From Gentiana macrophylla (taxonomy: Eukaryota; Streptophyta; Magnoliopsida; Gentianales; Gentianaceae), in NCBI GenBank assembly GCA_026214975.1, contig CM047810.1, forward strand, positions 96,984,316-97,048,315: 64,000 nt of DNA, read 5' to 3'. Positions 60,601 through 64,000 of this stretch are shown here, in pieces. Position numbers and translations under genes: made by a program. The notes under the pieces were generated by a model. The model did not search any database and was not told the DNA's origin. It saw only the letters and a program-made list of their open reading frames with translations. Positions within the stretch are counted from its first letter, which is position 1; every line of letters starts with the position of its first letter.

Positions 60601-63600
60601 CTAGCTGGATGAACAAGAAACACTGCTCCAACGGCTAGTGGGACAAGAGGAAACACAAATAAAAAGGAGGGAAAAGAAAGCCTGCTAGTAAGCCACTATT
60701 TAACCCTTAAGTGGGACCAATGAAGCACCGCAAGACATATTTGATTAAGCTCATATTCAAACACTATTCCTAGCCACAGCTCCTTGTTCTTACTCCACGT
60801 CACCACCAAGTTTCCCCATACATAAGCACAATAGCCAGAAATAGAGTTTCTATCCTTGGTGCATGAACAATCAGCATTAGTAAATACCTAGACACATTTT
60901 TAATCAGTTTACTTAAAGTGCAGACCCTTCCGACGAGTCAACTTGAGATACTTGAGAATTCTATGAACAACATCTAGGTGTTTCTGAGTAGGACTTTGCA
61001 TGAAAAATATCTACTTTTAACTTGATACTTATTTAGGCTAGGTTAAGCCGCCACAAATAAACCTCTATTACACATCCGATAATTACAGTGATGCAAAATA
61101 CTCCTCCATTTCAATTTCTATGATGTAGTTGCCAAAATTATTTGTTTCTTTTATCTCGAGGTAATCTCATTTCCAATGTTGCATTTATTGTCTTTTTCCT
61201 TGTTTTCCCTTATTTGTTTCAATAGGATATATAAAAAGAAGGTTACATTAAATATGTCAAAGAGCTTTCTAGTTATTTTATTCTTAAAGTCAGTGCATTA
61301 ACTGACTTTCTTAATATGTGTGATTTTGGCAAATACATAAGATGAATTGGCATAATTTGGAATAGAGGGAGTATAATATAAAGCGTGAATATGCGGCCCT
61401 CACTACATGTATTTTGACACTGATGTATGTGTGGCTATTGTAGCCTATTGGTCTGGCCTTCTTTATTTTTTTCTGCATGCCATCACATATAACCTTTTAG
61501 ATGGCTACATTGCTTTTTGCTACCTGAGGTCCTGGATCACTCACTGAAGCCATCCTCGATCGTGGTTCCTCTTCATAGTTCAGCGGTTAGGGTGGTTAGG
61601 GCACTCCCAGCAGAAGCCCTATATGGTGCCCTATTCCTAAAATGAAGATAAAAAATAGAGTTTATCCCAAAATAGCTTCCACAGCAGAGTCTCTATCCCT
61701 ATTTATTTTTAGGGATATGAACAGTGTATCCCTACTTGTGGGGATGCACTATTCACGCCCTAAACATATTTAATTATTAAAAATTATAGGGATAGGGATA
61801 GGGATGCTGCTGGAGTGAAATACTCCCTCCGTCCTGTATTATAAGTCCTTTTGGACTTTTCACACAGATTAAGAAAAATCATAAATGAGTTACTTTTTAA
61901 TATTTCAATGCAAAATATTGTATTGTTTTTTGGGAGTGGCTTGTAATATTGCATTTTTAGTGTGAAAGTGAAAACAATGCATTAATCTTGTATTGAAATG
62001 TGAGAAGGAATTATATTTTGGGACACCAAAAAAAAGCTAAAAAGACTTATATTGCGGGACGGAGGGAGTAATAAATATTTAATGTGTATAAATAGGGTTG
62101 TGAGGTAGAGTATGTATTATTTAATATTATTTGAAATGTTATAGGGATAAGGATAGGGATGCTATTGTTTTTGGATTGAGATGTTGTAAAATAGGGATAT
62201 GTATTATTTTAGGGATAAAATTTGGTGCTTCTGCTGGGAGTGCCCTTAGCACTCCACAGCCCTCATGATCCCCTCATTTCCTTAGTTTAAGAGCCTTTTT
62301 TTTAATTTAATTTTTTTTCCTCATGCACTTTGTGACTCTGGAATATGTTGCTGCTATAGCATGTGTTTTAGTTAACTTTTCAATTAAATTCTTAATGGAA
62401 AAGAGTTCAGCCAAATAGAAGTTGTAGCACGGCTTAATGCTGATGCTGGTAGTGAAGTTATGCCTTTGCTTTTTGTGTAGGTCACAGATGCTCCTGAGAT
62501 CCACTCCAATGGGTTTCACATCAAATTTGACACGACTGTGGGAGAAATTGGTTTTGTTTTGCCAACTGCAGTTCCTCCTTGTGATATTGGGATGTATACC
62601 AGGTTGGCTTCTTCAGAGTTTGATCAATTGAATTATGACTCTTGGAGGACTTGCATTGTGCTACCTTTTAAAGGAAATGTTTCATCAAGGTTCAGCTTGA
62701 GCGACATAATGTCAATGTTTTCAGACCTTCATCCATCTCTGCTACTTTTCCTTCACCGTCTAAAGTGCATCAAGTTTAGGAACATGTTCAGTGATTCACT
62801 TATTGTCATGAAGAAAGAAGTTGTCGCTGATGGGATTATTAAAACAACCAATGGAAAGGAGCATATGTTTTGGCTTGTGGTATCCCAGAAACTGCAGGCT
62901 AAATCCATTCACAGATGTCCAAAGTACAGAAATTTCTGTAGCCTTTGCGTTGGAGGAAACAAGTGATGGAGGTTACATTCCCCATCTCAGCCAGCAGCCT
63001 GTTTTTGCTTTCCTCCCTTTAAGAACTTACGGCCTCAAATTTATTGTTCAAGGTGATTTTGTTTTGCCATCTTCCAGAGAAGAAGTTGATGGAGATAGCC
63101 CTTGGAACCAGTGGTTACTATCAGAGTTTCCTGCTTTGTTTGTAAGTGCAGAAAAATCCTTTTGTGAACTTCCTTGCTTCAATACTAGTCCAGGAAGAGC
63201 AGTCACAGCATTTATGAGCTTTGTTCCCCTTATTGGAGAGGTGCATGGTTTTTTTGTTTTCCAAGGATGATTATTTCCAAATTACGGATGTCAGATTGCC
63301 TGCTTCTGGAAGGGGATGTCGAGTGGGTTCCTCCATGCAAGGTTTTGAGAAATTGGAGTGTAGAATCTCGTGTTCTTTTGCCTGATAAGTTGCTTCAAGA
63401 GCATCTCGGTCTTGGCTTCCTGAATAAGGATATAATTTTACCAGATTCATTAAGCAGGGCTTTGGGTATAGAGGAGTATGGGCCTAAAACTTTAGTGAAC
63501 ATATTGCTGTCTTTGTCTCGCTCCAAATCTGGTTTAGAAAATATGGGGCTGCAGTGGTTATCTGCCTTGATTAATTCAATTTATATAATGTGTCTAAATT

Positions 63601-64000
63601 CTGGATATGAAGCTGATCTCATAAGTAATCTCAAGAAAATTCCTTTTATTCCTCTTTCAGATGGTAAATATGGTTCGGTGGAAGAGGGAACAATTTGGTT
63701 GCACTCTGGTGTTTCAGGGGTCGAAGAGTGTAACTTAAAAGTTTTTTCAAAATTGTATGCCAAACTTCGAACAGTGACCTCCGAGCTGTTCCCCACAGCA
63801 GCTGTAGACCAGTCTTGCATTGACACATCTGTTGGGGAGAACGTTGCTAGAATGCTTCTTAAGCTCGGTGTGCAACGATTATCTGGTCATGAAATTGTGA
63901 AAGTGCACATCCTGCCAACCGTATGCGAGGGCATCAATACCTCTGGGAACGATGACATAATAGCTGAATACCTTGCTTTTATTATGACACATTTAGAATC
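14308..64000 (+). CDS. NOV: NO VEIN (NOV)-like GHKL-ATPase protein, partial at the window edge, with frame disruptions
   Basis: Eight exons match the plant NOV family (a large nuclear protein of about 2,700 residues in Arabidopsis, needed for vascular patterning and auxin-dependent cell fate). Order: proline-rich N-terminus, conserved NOV block (exon 2), basic then acidic repeated linker (exon 3), central region (exons 4-6), GHKL ATPase domain with LVQNADDN (N box), NNEIGF and [12 protein letters not shown] (G boxes) in exon 7, continuing in exon 8 past the window. All seven introns have GT/AG ends and the phases agree once about ten small indels are allowed for. One in-frame TAA lies in exon 3. 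The introns total 43.9 kb, mostly retrotransposons. It is either a recent pseudogene or a functional gene with assembly indels. The family assignment is firm; functionality is open. Confidence 0.85.
15171..15410. repeat. Intron 1 low-complexity: poly-T tract and AT-rich minisatellite
   Basis: A T-run of about 35 bp (15171-15205) is followed by four degenerate copies (15268-15410) of a 36-40-bp unit beginning TTTTCTTCA and containing AATAAAAATAAATG. No coding is seen. The rest of intron 1 (14983-16059, 1.08 kb) shows nothing else. Confidence 0.7.
16060..16394 (+). CDS. NOV: NOV-like exon 2
   Basis: 335 bp, intact, opening after TCTCAG and ending at TTGGG|GTATGT with two bases carried over. 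It encodes [20 protein letters not shown], then [19 protein letters not shown] and RHPLVIHYF, which are strongly conserved NOV residues, followed by an acidic/amphipathic segment ([15 protein letters not shown]) and [10 protein letters not shown]. No catalytic role is assigned to this region. Confidence 0.88.
17808..18078. mobile_element. Probable Stowaway-like MITE in intron 2
   Basis: CTCCCCCCAACCCAAATTATGGG on the left faces a right end reading AATTTAGGATGGAGGAG, with TA at both borders (17806-17807 and 18079-18080). It is 271 bp and contains a C14 run near 17887. The termini are degenerate, so the call is moderate. The rest of intron 2 (16395-18805, 2.4 kb) shows only T/G runs near 17350 and no other recognisable feature. 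Confidence 0.55.
18806..19855 (+). CDS. NOV: NOV-like exon 3 (coiled basic block and acidic repeats; frameshift and stop)
   Basis: Opens after TCTGCAG and ends AAAGAG|GTATTG. The first part ([48 protein letters not shown]) is conserved NOV sequence. At about 19008-19012 the frame shifts by minus one at GGGAGC, where the family frame expects an extra A. The following acidic linker reads [11 protein letters not shown] in the new frame and contains roughly three degenerate copies of a unit with TDxEDIKxGNNxQSxSKxYQN. An in-frame TAA sits at 19328-19330, at a repeat boundary with a small length change. The end ([15 protein letters not shown]) is again conserved. Confidence 0.82.
19924..20182 (-). 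repeat. 3' LTR of copia A
   Basis: On the minus strand a polypurine tract AACTTGAGGGGG is followed by TGTTGAATATTATGTG and ends near AAAACACCACTCTTTTTC. A matching 5' copy was not found in intron 3, so only this LTR of element A remains. The outer border is approximate. Confidence 0.65.
20200..21884 (-). pseudogene. Copia A reverse transcriptase and RNase H fragments
   Basis: Minus-strand blocks in order from 21884 downward: [82 protein letters not shown] (the catalytic YVDD box here reads YADD) and [19 protein letters not shown], then RNase H remnants. Several frameshifts and the SINE interrupt it. It is a relative of copia B, with which it shares much of the reverse-transcriptase sequence. 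Confidence 0.85.
21391..21603 (+). mobile_element. tRNA-derived SINE, copy 1
   Basis: 213 bp with a box A-like TATGGCCTAGTGGTGAAGG (21400-21418) and box B GGTTCGAACCC (21463-21473), and a 3' part ending GGGTAGGGTTTACC. It is flanked by a perfect 15-bp duplication CCTTAATGTGTTTAG (21376-21390 and 21604-21618). It splits the reverse-transcriptase frame of copia A. A second copy lies at 45955-46197. It resembles Au-type plant SINEs (inference). Confidence 0.9.
21890..22176 (+). repeat. 5' LTR of copia B
   Basis: 287 bp, TG...CA, with a TATAAATAAAGG box near 22091 and the PBS immediately after. It is nearly the same as the 3' copy, apart from a few substitutions and small indels. Confidence 0.93.
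22231..26670 (+). pseudogene. Copia B gag-pol polyprotein, disrupted
   Basis: From ATG 22231: gag ([20 protein letters not shown]), CCHC knuckle [14 protein letters not shown] (about 23033-23074), aspartic protease [11 protein letters not shown] (about 23333-23365), pre-integrase [10 protein letters not shown] (about 23750), integrase core remnants ([17 protein letters not shown]), reverse transcriptase with [11 protein letters not shown] (about 25725-25757), and RNase H ([19 protein letters not shown]) ending with a degraded [18 protein letters not shown] tail. Frames change at about 22770, 23090, 24040, 25290, 25700 and 26160, and gag has early stops, so no full polyprotein can be made. Confidence 0.9.
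26685..26961 (+). repeat. 3' LTR of copia B
   Basis: 277 bp, TGTAGAGATTCGTGG...TTTTTCCACA. It lacks an ATCAATCAATCA stretch present in the 5' copy near 22122. Confidence 0.93.
26967..27640 (-). pseudogene. Copia A integrase end and spacer before reverse transcriptase
   Basis: Minus-strand frames give [15 protein letters not shown] next to the copia B insertion, which corresponds to the conserved YVSYxKLSxxYxAF block before the reverse transcriptase. Near 27495-27620 they give remnants of the [10 protein letters not shown]...DVTFFEDKMF block after the integrase. The middle is too degraded to read. Confidence 0.7.
27640..27845 (+). pseudogene. Gypsy-type gag fragment
   Basis: The plus strand reads [40 protein letters not shown] and [13 protein letters not shown] across short frames. 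This matches the conserved core of Ty3/gypsy gag (DWLDxxExxF...AxxWWxQ...WxxMKxLMxxRF). It is isolated, with no LTR or pol, and lies in the middle of minus-strand copia A. Confidence 0.7.
27846..28072 (-). pseudogene. psbB: Plastid psbB (CP47) fragment and adjoining unidentified sequence
   Basis: At about 28003-28072 the minus strand reads [20 protein letters not shown], matching photosystem II CP47 ([20 protein letters not shown] in the plastid protein) with few changes. The same open frame runs on to 27846 as non-CP47 sequence ([15 protein letters not shown]...) that I could not place and that may be another organellar piece. It is a nuclear plastid-DNA insertion of about 70 bp, not a gene. 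Confidence 0.75.
28080..29040 (-). pseudogene. Copia A gag end, protease and pre-integrase fragments
   Basis: Reading leftwards: a CCHC-type knuckle ([15 protein letters not shown], about 28935-28985), protease active site [13 protein letters not shown] (about 28650-28700), [13 protein letters not shown], and the pre-integrase block [19 protein letters not shown] (about 28220-28280). Gag upstream of the knuckle is degraded beyond recognition past about 29040. Confidence 0.82.
29561..30251. mobile_element. hAT-like MITE or non-autonomous DNA transposon
   Basis: Terminal inverted repeats AGGGCATGTTTGGTAAAC (left) and GTTTTAACAAACGGCCCCT (right) resemble hAT-type ends. A second inverted block, ATTAAGTACTTATTC / CAGATACTTAAT, lies inside. 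The interior is AT- and T-rich with no transposase. The flanking 8 bp do not match cleanly, so the superfamily is inferred from the termini. Confidence 0.65.
30448..30708 (-). repeat. 3' LTR of copia C
   Basis: 261 bp, matched by 35400-35657 with only a few differences. Confidence 0.93.
30715..35335 (-). pseudogene. Copia C gag-pol polyprotein, nearly readable
   Basis: Reading leftwards from Met at about 35335: degraded gag, CCHC knuckle [14 protein letters not shown] (about 34500-34545), protease [12 protein letters not shown] (about 34245-34280), pre-integrase [17 protein letters not shown], integrase core ([27 protein letters not shown]), the [20 protein letters not shown] block (about 33005-33080), reverse transcriptase ([20 protein letters not shown] to [11 protein letters not shown], about 31650) and RNase H remnants. 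Long stretches are open (33572-34438; 32848-33564; 31205-32050), more than in the other elements, which points to a younger insertion. Confidence 0.9.
32703..32868 (-). pseudogene. psbC: Plastid psbC (CP43) fragment inside copia C
   Basis: The minus strand reads [35 protein letters not shown], then after a small indel a degraded [12 protein letters not shown] segment. This is the CP43 chlorophyll-binding protein of photosystem II ([18 protein letters not shown] in the plastid protein), about 165 bp with very few changes. It lies in the normally variable spacer between integrase and reverse transcriptase. It is a nuclear copy of plastid DNA and not expressed as CP43. Confidence 0.87.
35400..35657 (-). 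repeat. 5' LTR of copia C
   Basis: 258 bp, with the tRNA-iMet-type primer site on its left side when read on the minus strand. Confidence 0.93.
35888..35986 (+). CDS. NOV: NOV-like exon 4
   Basis: 99 bp (33 codons), intact, phase 0 at both ends: GTACAG|GTTGTG and ATTGCT|GTAGGT. It encodes [20 protein letters not shown] and [13 protein letters not shown]. It follows [15 protein letters not shown] of exon 3 and precedes [14 protein letters not shown] of exon 5, as in the NOV family. It is isolated by 16.0 kb and 11.4 kb introns, so correct splicing must cross several full retrotransposons. Confidence 0.85.
35987..37239 (+). other. Intron 4, unique-looking left part
   Basis: About 1.25 kb of T-rich intron sequence without a recognisable element or coding block, up to the GGGTG target site of copia D. 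Confidence 0.5.
37245..37534 (+). repeat. 5' LTR of copia D
   Basis: 290 bp, TG...CA, followed directly by the tRNA-iMet-type primer site (37535-37546). Confidence 0.92.
37596..37921 (+). pseudogene. Copia D gag N-terminal part
   Basis: From ATG 37596 the frame is open: [48 protein letters not shown] and [16 protein letters not shown]. This is the typical copia gag N-terminal domain. The frame ends where copia E inserted (CATAT) and resumes at 42508. Confidence 0.9.
37922..38189 (-). repeat. 3' LTR of copia E
   Basis: 268 bp. It differs from the right copy by substitutions and several homopolymer-length indels. Confidence 0.92.
38200..42155 (-). pseudogene. Copia E gag-pol polyprotein, heavily degraded
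   Basis: Reading leftwards: gag from about 42155 ([24 protein letters not shown]), gag remnants to about 41500, a broken knuckle region (LCKKVGHH, about 41340), integrase-end block ([20 protein letters not shown], about 40200-40280), reverse-transcriptase start ([20 protein letters not shown], about 39460-39560) and RNase H remnants (about 38500-38900). Protease and most of the integrase are not readable. It is about 0.5 kb shorter than B or C, so internal deletions are likely. Confidence 0.8.
42235..42507 (-). repeat. 5' LTR of copia E
   Basis: 273 bp, with the primer site at its left edge (ACTCTGATACCA on the plus strand). Confidence 0.92.
42508..46790 (+). pseudogene. Copia D gag end and pol, disrupted
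   Basis: After copia E: gag remnants, CCHC knuckle [19 protein letters not shown] (about 42917-42975), a protease remnant (ADSG near 43160), pre-integrase [17 protein letters not shown] (about 43604-43655), integrase remnants ([18 protein letters not shown]), reverse transcriptase in pieces ([43 protein letters not shown], where the catalytic YVDD reads YVND) interrupted by the SINE, then RNase H ([16 protein letters not shown]) and [20 protein letters not shown] with a [11 protein letters not shown] tail. Many frameshifts. Confidence 0.88.
45955..46197 (+). mobile_element. tRNA-derived SINE, copy 2
   Basis: 243 bp with box A-like TATGGCCTAGTGGTGAAG (about 45966-45983) and box B GGTTCGATTCC (46027-46037), and a 3' end GGTAGGGTTTACCA followed by a T-run. 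A 15-bp duplication TCTTATGCATTGGGG flanks it (45940-45954 and 46198-46212). It splits the [15 protein letters not shown] block of copia D. It is the same family as 21391-21603. Confidence 0.9.
46824..47108 (+). repeat. 3' LTR of copia D
   Basis: 285 bp. It differs from the 5' copy by a few substitutions and T-run length. Confidence 0.92.
47345..47522 (+). CDS. NOV: NOV-like exon 5
   Basis: 178 bp, intact, opening after TTGCAG and ending TGTG|GTGAGT with one base carried over. It encodes [20 protein letters not shown], then an acidic stretch ([15 protein letters not shown]). SIKxGxWDSMYD is a conserved NOV signature. The ATG at its start is internal to the gene, not a start codon. Confidence 0.87.
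47523..49915 (+). other. Intron 5, with a (TG)n microsatellite
   Basis: 2.39 kb with no recognisable transposon coding or LTR pair. A perfect TG repeat of about 16 units lies at 48584-48616. The open frames crossing it are low-complexity artefacts. Confidence 0.65.
49916..51631 (+). CDS. NOV: NOV-like exon 6 (largest complete exon; about seven frame disruptions)
   Basis: Opens TTCAG|GAATTAATATTG and ends GAGTTG|GTATGA. The conserved blocks are in order: [177 protein letters not shown]. They sit in different frames. Minus-one shifts fall at about 50320 (AAA), 50377 (GAGAA), 50807 (GGGG), 51031, 51093 and 51393, with one plus-one or minus-two shift between 50960 and 50986. Allowing for these, exon length and phase agree with exons 5 and 7. 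Confidence 0.85.
51640..52170 (-). mobile_element. LTR-element remnant at the left of intron 6
   Basis: Minus-strand polypurine-like CTTGAGGGGGGTGTTGGG near 51990-52007 suggests a 3' LTR to its left (about 51650-51998). A minus-strand primer-site-like TGGTATCAGAGC lies at about 52160-52171. No coding is readable. Three degenerate copies of a GTGTGGG(C/A)(G/A)ATCT motif occur at 51975-52100. Borders are uncertain. Confidence 0.45.
52172..52530 (-). repeat. LTR of a minus-strand copia remnant
   Basis: Starts TGTTAACAAAAAGAGAGG and ends near TTTTATACGCTCTC. To its right the minus strand reads a copia C-terminal tail ([17 protein letters not shown]) directly before the LTR, so this is the 3' LTR of the element whose RNase H end lies at 52530-53430. 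Confidence 0.6.
52605..53332. mobile_element. MITE-like element with GCGCCTAGG-type subterminal repeats
   Basis: Terminal inverted repeats GTTGTTAAGGCGCT / AGCGCCTTAACAAC bound 728 bp. Repeated CCTAGGCG/GGCG motifs cluster near both ends (52620-52735 and 53262-53325). It separates two halves of a copia tail ([13 protein letters not shown] on one side, [15 protein letters not shown] on the other, minus strand), so it inserted there. No target duplication is clear and no transposase is present. Superfamily not determined. Confidence 0.65.
53430..53700 (-). repeat. LTR with internal ATCAGCTG tandem repeats
   Basis: 271 bp, TGTTAAAAGG...TATTTTGACA, with polypurine GAAGTTGAGGGGCAG next to its right edge on the minus strand, so it is a 3' LTR. 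Positions 53575-53672 hold about five degenerate copies of a 17-21-bp unit, TGTTGAATATCAGCTG. No partner LTR was found in the intron. Confidence 0.65.
53701..54140 (-). pseudogene. Copia scraps between two remnants in intron 6
   Basis: Minus strand near 53820-53870 encodes [17 protein letters not shown], a copia integrase piece. Positions 53890-54050 look like the end of a plus-strand LTR (CTATTTAAAGGGATC then AATAAAACAGAAAG). These pieces belong to different elements from copia F. Borders cannot be set. Confidence 0.5.
54140..56279 (-). mobile_element. Copia F, 3'-truncated minus-strand element
   Basis: Its 5' LTR is 55998-56279 (TGAAGAAATAATAGG...AATCCTAACA on the plus strand). The minus-strand primer site AGGTATCAAAGCC lies at its left edge. 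Internal sequence runs leftwards through gag, protease and integrase to about 54140 and stops before reverse transcriptase. No matching 3' LTR exists in the intron. Confidence 0.8.
54180..55960 (-). pseudogene. Copia F gag, protease and integrase fragments
   Basis: Reading leftwards from Met at about 55945: gag ([48 protein letters not shown]), later gag ([20 protein letters not shown]), knuckle [19 protein letters not shown] (about 55107-55165), protease [13 protein letters not shown] (about 54815-54853), then after a gap integrase ([33 protein letters not shown]) and a degraded KGY block. The pre-integrase and catalytic integrase parts are deleted between about 54720 and 54660. Confidence 0.85.
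56280..56931 (+). other. Intron 6 right end
   Basis: 650 bp with no readable coding. T-rich near the acceptor CTTGTATATGACAG. Confidence 0.5.
56932..57144 (+). CDS. NOV: NOV-like exon 7 (GHKL ATPase core)
   Basis: 213 bp (71 codons), intact, phase 0 at both ends. With the end of exon 6 it reads [12 protein letters not shown], the N box in which the acidic and Asn residues coordinate Mg-ATP in Hsp90/histidine-kinase/MutL-type ATPases. Then follow [20 protein letters not shown] (G1-like) and [16 protein letters not shown] (G2 glycine loop). The spacing is that of sacsin/NOV-type modules. All expected nucleotide-binding residues are present. Confidence 0.92.
57370..58971 (+). mobile_element. 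Copia G, internally deleted 1.6-kb element
   Basis: LTRs are 57370-57631 and 58807-58971, TGTAGAAA...TTATTTCTCTACA. The target duplication is GGCTT (57365-57369 and 58972-58976). The 3' LTR is about 100 bp shorter than the 5' LTR, with its middle deleted. A (TTC)n run lies at 57585-57611. A GACGGGGGG purine tract precedes the 3' LTR. The interior jumps from gag straight to the RNase H tail, so it is a non-autonomous deletion derivative. Confidence 0.9.
57678..58805 (+). pseudogene. Copia G gag fused to RNase H tail
   Basis: Gag blocks: [79 protein letters not shown]. The knuckle reads [14 protein letters not shown] (about 58507-58548). At about 58680 it passes without protease, integrase or reverse transcriptase into [15 protein letters not shown] and [14 protein letters not shown], the copia C-terminal tail. 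Stops at 58201 and around 58434 break the frame. Confidence 0.85.
59150..59738 (+). pseudogene. Copia H gag remnant
   Basis: Plus-strand pieces give [20 protein letters not shown] and a knuckle [20 protein letters not shown] (about 59500-59560) in which the last cysteine is a serine. The frame then reads [20 protein letters not shown]. It stops abruptly at the junction with minus-strand sequence near 59740. Confidence 0.7.
59741..61010 (-). pseudogene. Copia I, scrambled minus-strand remnants
   Basis: Minus strand at 59725-59922 reads the copia spacer before reverse transcriptase ([35 protein letters not shown]). At about 60780-61005 it reads RNase H ([38 protein letters not shown]). A QKGY-type block and a QHNHTK-type RNase H piece lie between. 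Reverse transcriptase is missing, and an LTR-like region with CTCCAACGGCTAG repeats lies at 60500-60720. Order is not that of an intact element, so this is several pieces. Confidence 0.65.
61101..61371. mobile_element. Stowaway MITE in intron 7
   Basis: 271 bp with ends CTCCTCCATTTCAATTTCTATG and CATAATTTGGAATAGAGGGAG and TA on both sides (61099-61100 and 61372-61373). No coding. Confidence 0.8.
61599..62245. mobile_element. Tourist (PIF/Harbinger)-type MITE hosting a Stowaway
   Basis: Terminal inverted repeats GGGCACTCCCAGCAGAAGC / GCTTCTGCTGGGAGTGCCC are perfect over 19 bp. The target duplication is TTA (61596-61598 and 62246-62248). Several AGGGATAGGGAT motifs lie inside. Without the nested element it is about 400 bp. 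Confidence 0.9.
61823..62068. mobile_element. Stowaway MITE nested in the Tourist MITE
   Basis: 246 bp, ends CTCCCTCCGTCCTGTATTAT and ATATTGCGGGACGGAGGGAG, flanked by TA (61821-61822 and 62069-62070). This is the canonical Stowaway terminus. Confidence 0.92.
62481..64000 (+). CDS. NOV: NOV-like exon 8 (rest of ATPase domain and beyond; runs off the window)
   Basis: Opens after TTGTGTAG with [18 protein letters not shown], followed by [44 protein letters not shown] and [20 protein letters not shown], highly conserved in NOV. The frame changes at about 62905-62915 (plus one or minus two) and at about 63257-63260 (minus one in a TTTT run). From 63261 the frame is open to the window end with no stop ([50 protein letters not shown]). 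The open 740 bp argues against long decay. The exon end and 3' half of the protein are outside the window. Confidence 0.87.

Overview
This is a nuclear plant window, most likely from a eudicot. The evidence is intron-containing genes with GT/AG borders, many Ty1/copia elements primed by initiator tRNA-Met, LINEs, a TRIM, a tRNA-derived SINE family and Stowaway/Tourist-type MITEs. I see no bacterial operon, CRISPR array or defence system.

The only host gene I can support is a NO VEIN (NOV)-like gene on the + strand. It starts at 14308 and runs off the right edge. Eight exons can be placed (14308-14982, 16060-16394, 18806-19855, 35888-35986, 47345-47522, 49916-51631, 56932-57144, 62481-end), giving 5.8 kb of coding sequence spread over 49.7 kb. 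Seven introns hold 43.9 kb, mostly transposable elements. The product has a proline-rich N-terminus, conserved NOV blocks, an acidic repeated linker and a GHKL (Hsp90/histidine-kinase/sacsin-type) ATPase domain. All splice sites are canonical, but the exons carry about ten frame disruptions and one in-frame stop. Eight of the disruptions look like loss of one base from a short homopolymer. The copy is therefore either a young pseudogene or, as likely, a real gene seen through homopolymer errors in the assembly.

Left flank (1-14.3 kb): a minus-strand LINE (A) is broken by a solo LTR and by a Stowaway-like MITE that itself holds a complete 514-bp TRIM. Next come a 7.2-kb non-autonomous gypsy-type element with 1.74-kb LTRs and a tRNA-Asp primer site, a second LINE fragment (B), and a small inverted-repeat element directly upstream of the NOV start codon.

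Intron 3 (16.0 kb) contains minus-strand copia A, which hosts complete plus-strand copia B (target duplication ATTGG) and a SINE, then a hAT-like MITE and complete minus-strand copia C (ATAGA). C carries a plastid psbC fragment. A patch inside A carries a psbB fragment and a gypsy gag fragment. Intron 4 (11.4 kb) contains copia D (GGGTG), which hosts copia E (CATAT) and a second SINE copy. Intron 6 is a mosaic of minus-strand copia pieces. Intron 7 has copia G (GGCTT) nested in the LTR of copia H, a degraded minus-strand copia, a Stowaway MITE, and a Tourist-type MITE with another Stowaway inside it.

Target duplications let the insertion order be read directly in most places. Coordinates of degraded fragments are approximate. 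Lineage names beyond Copia/Gypsy/LINE are inference.
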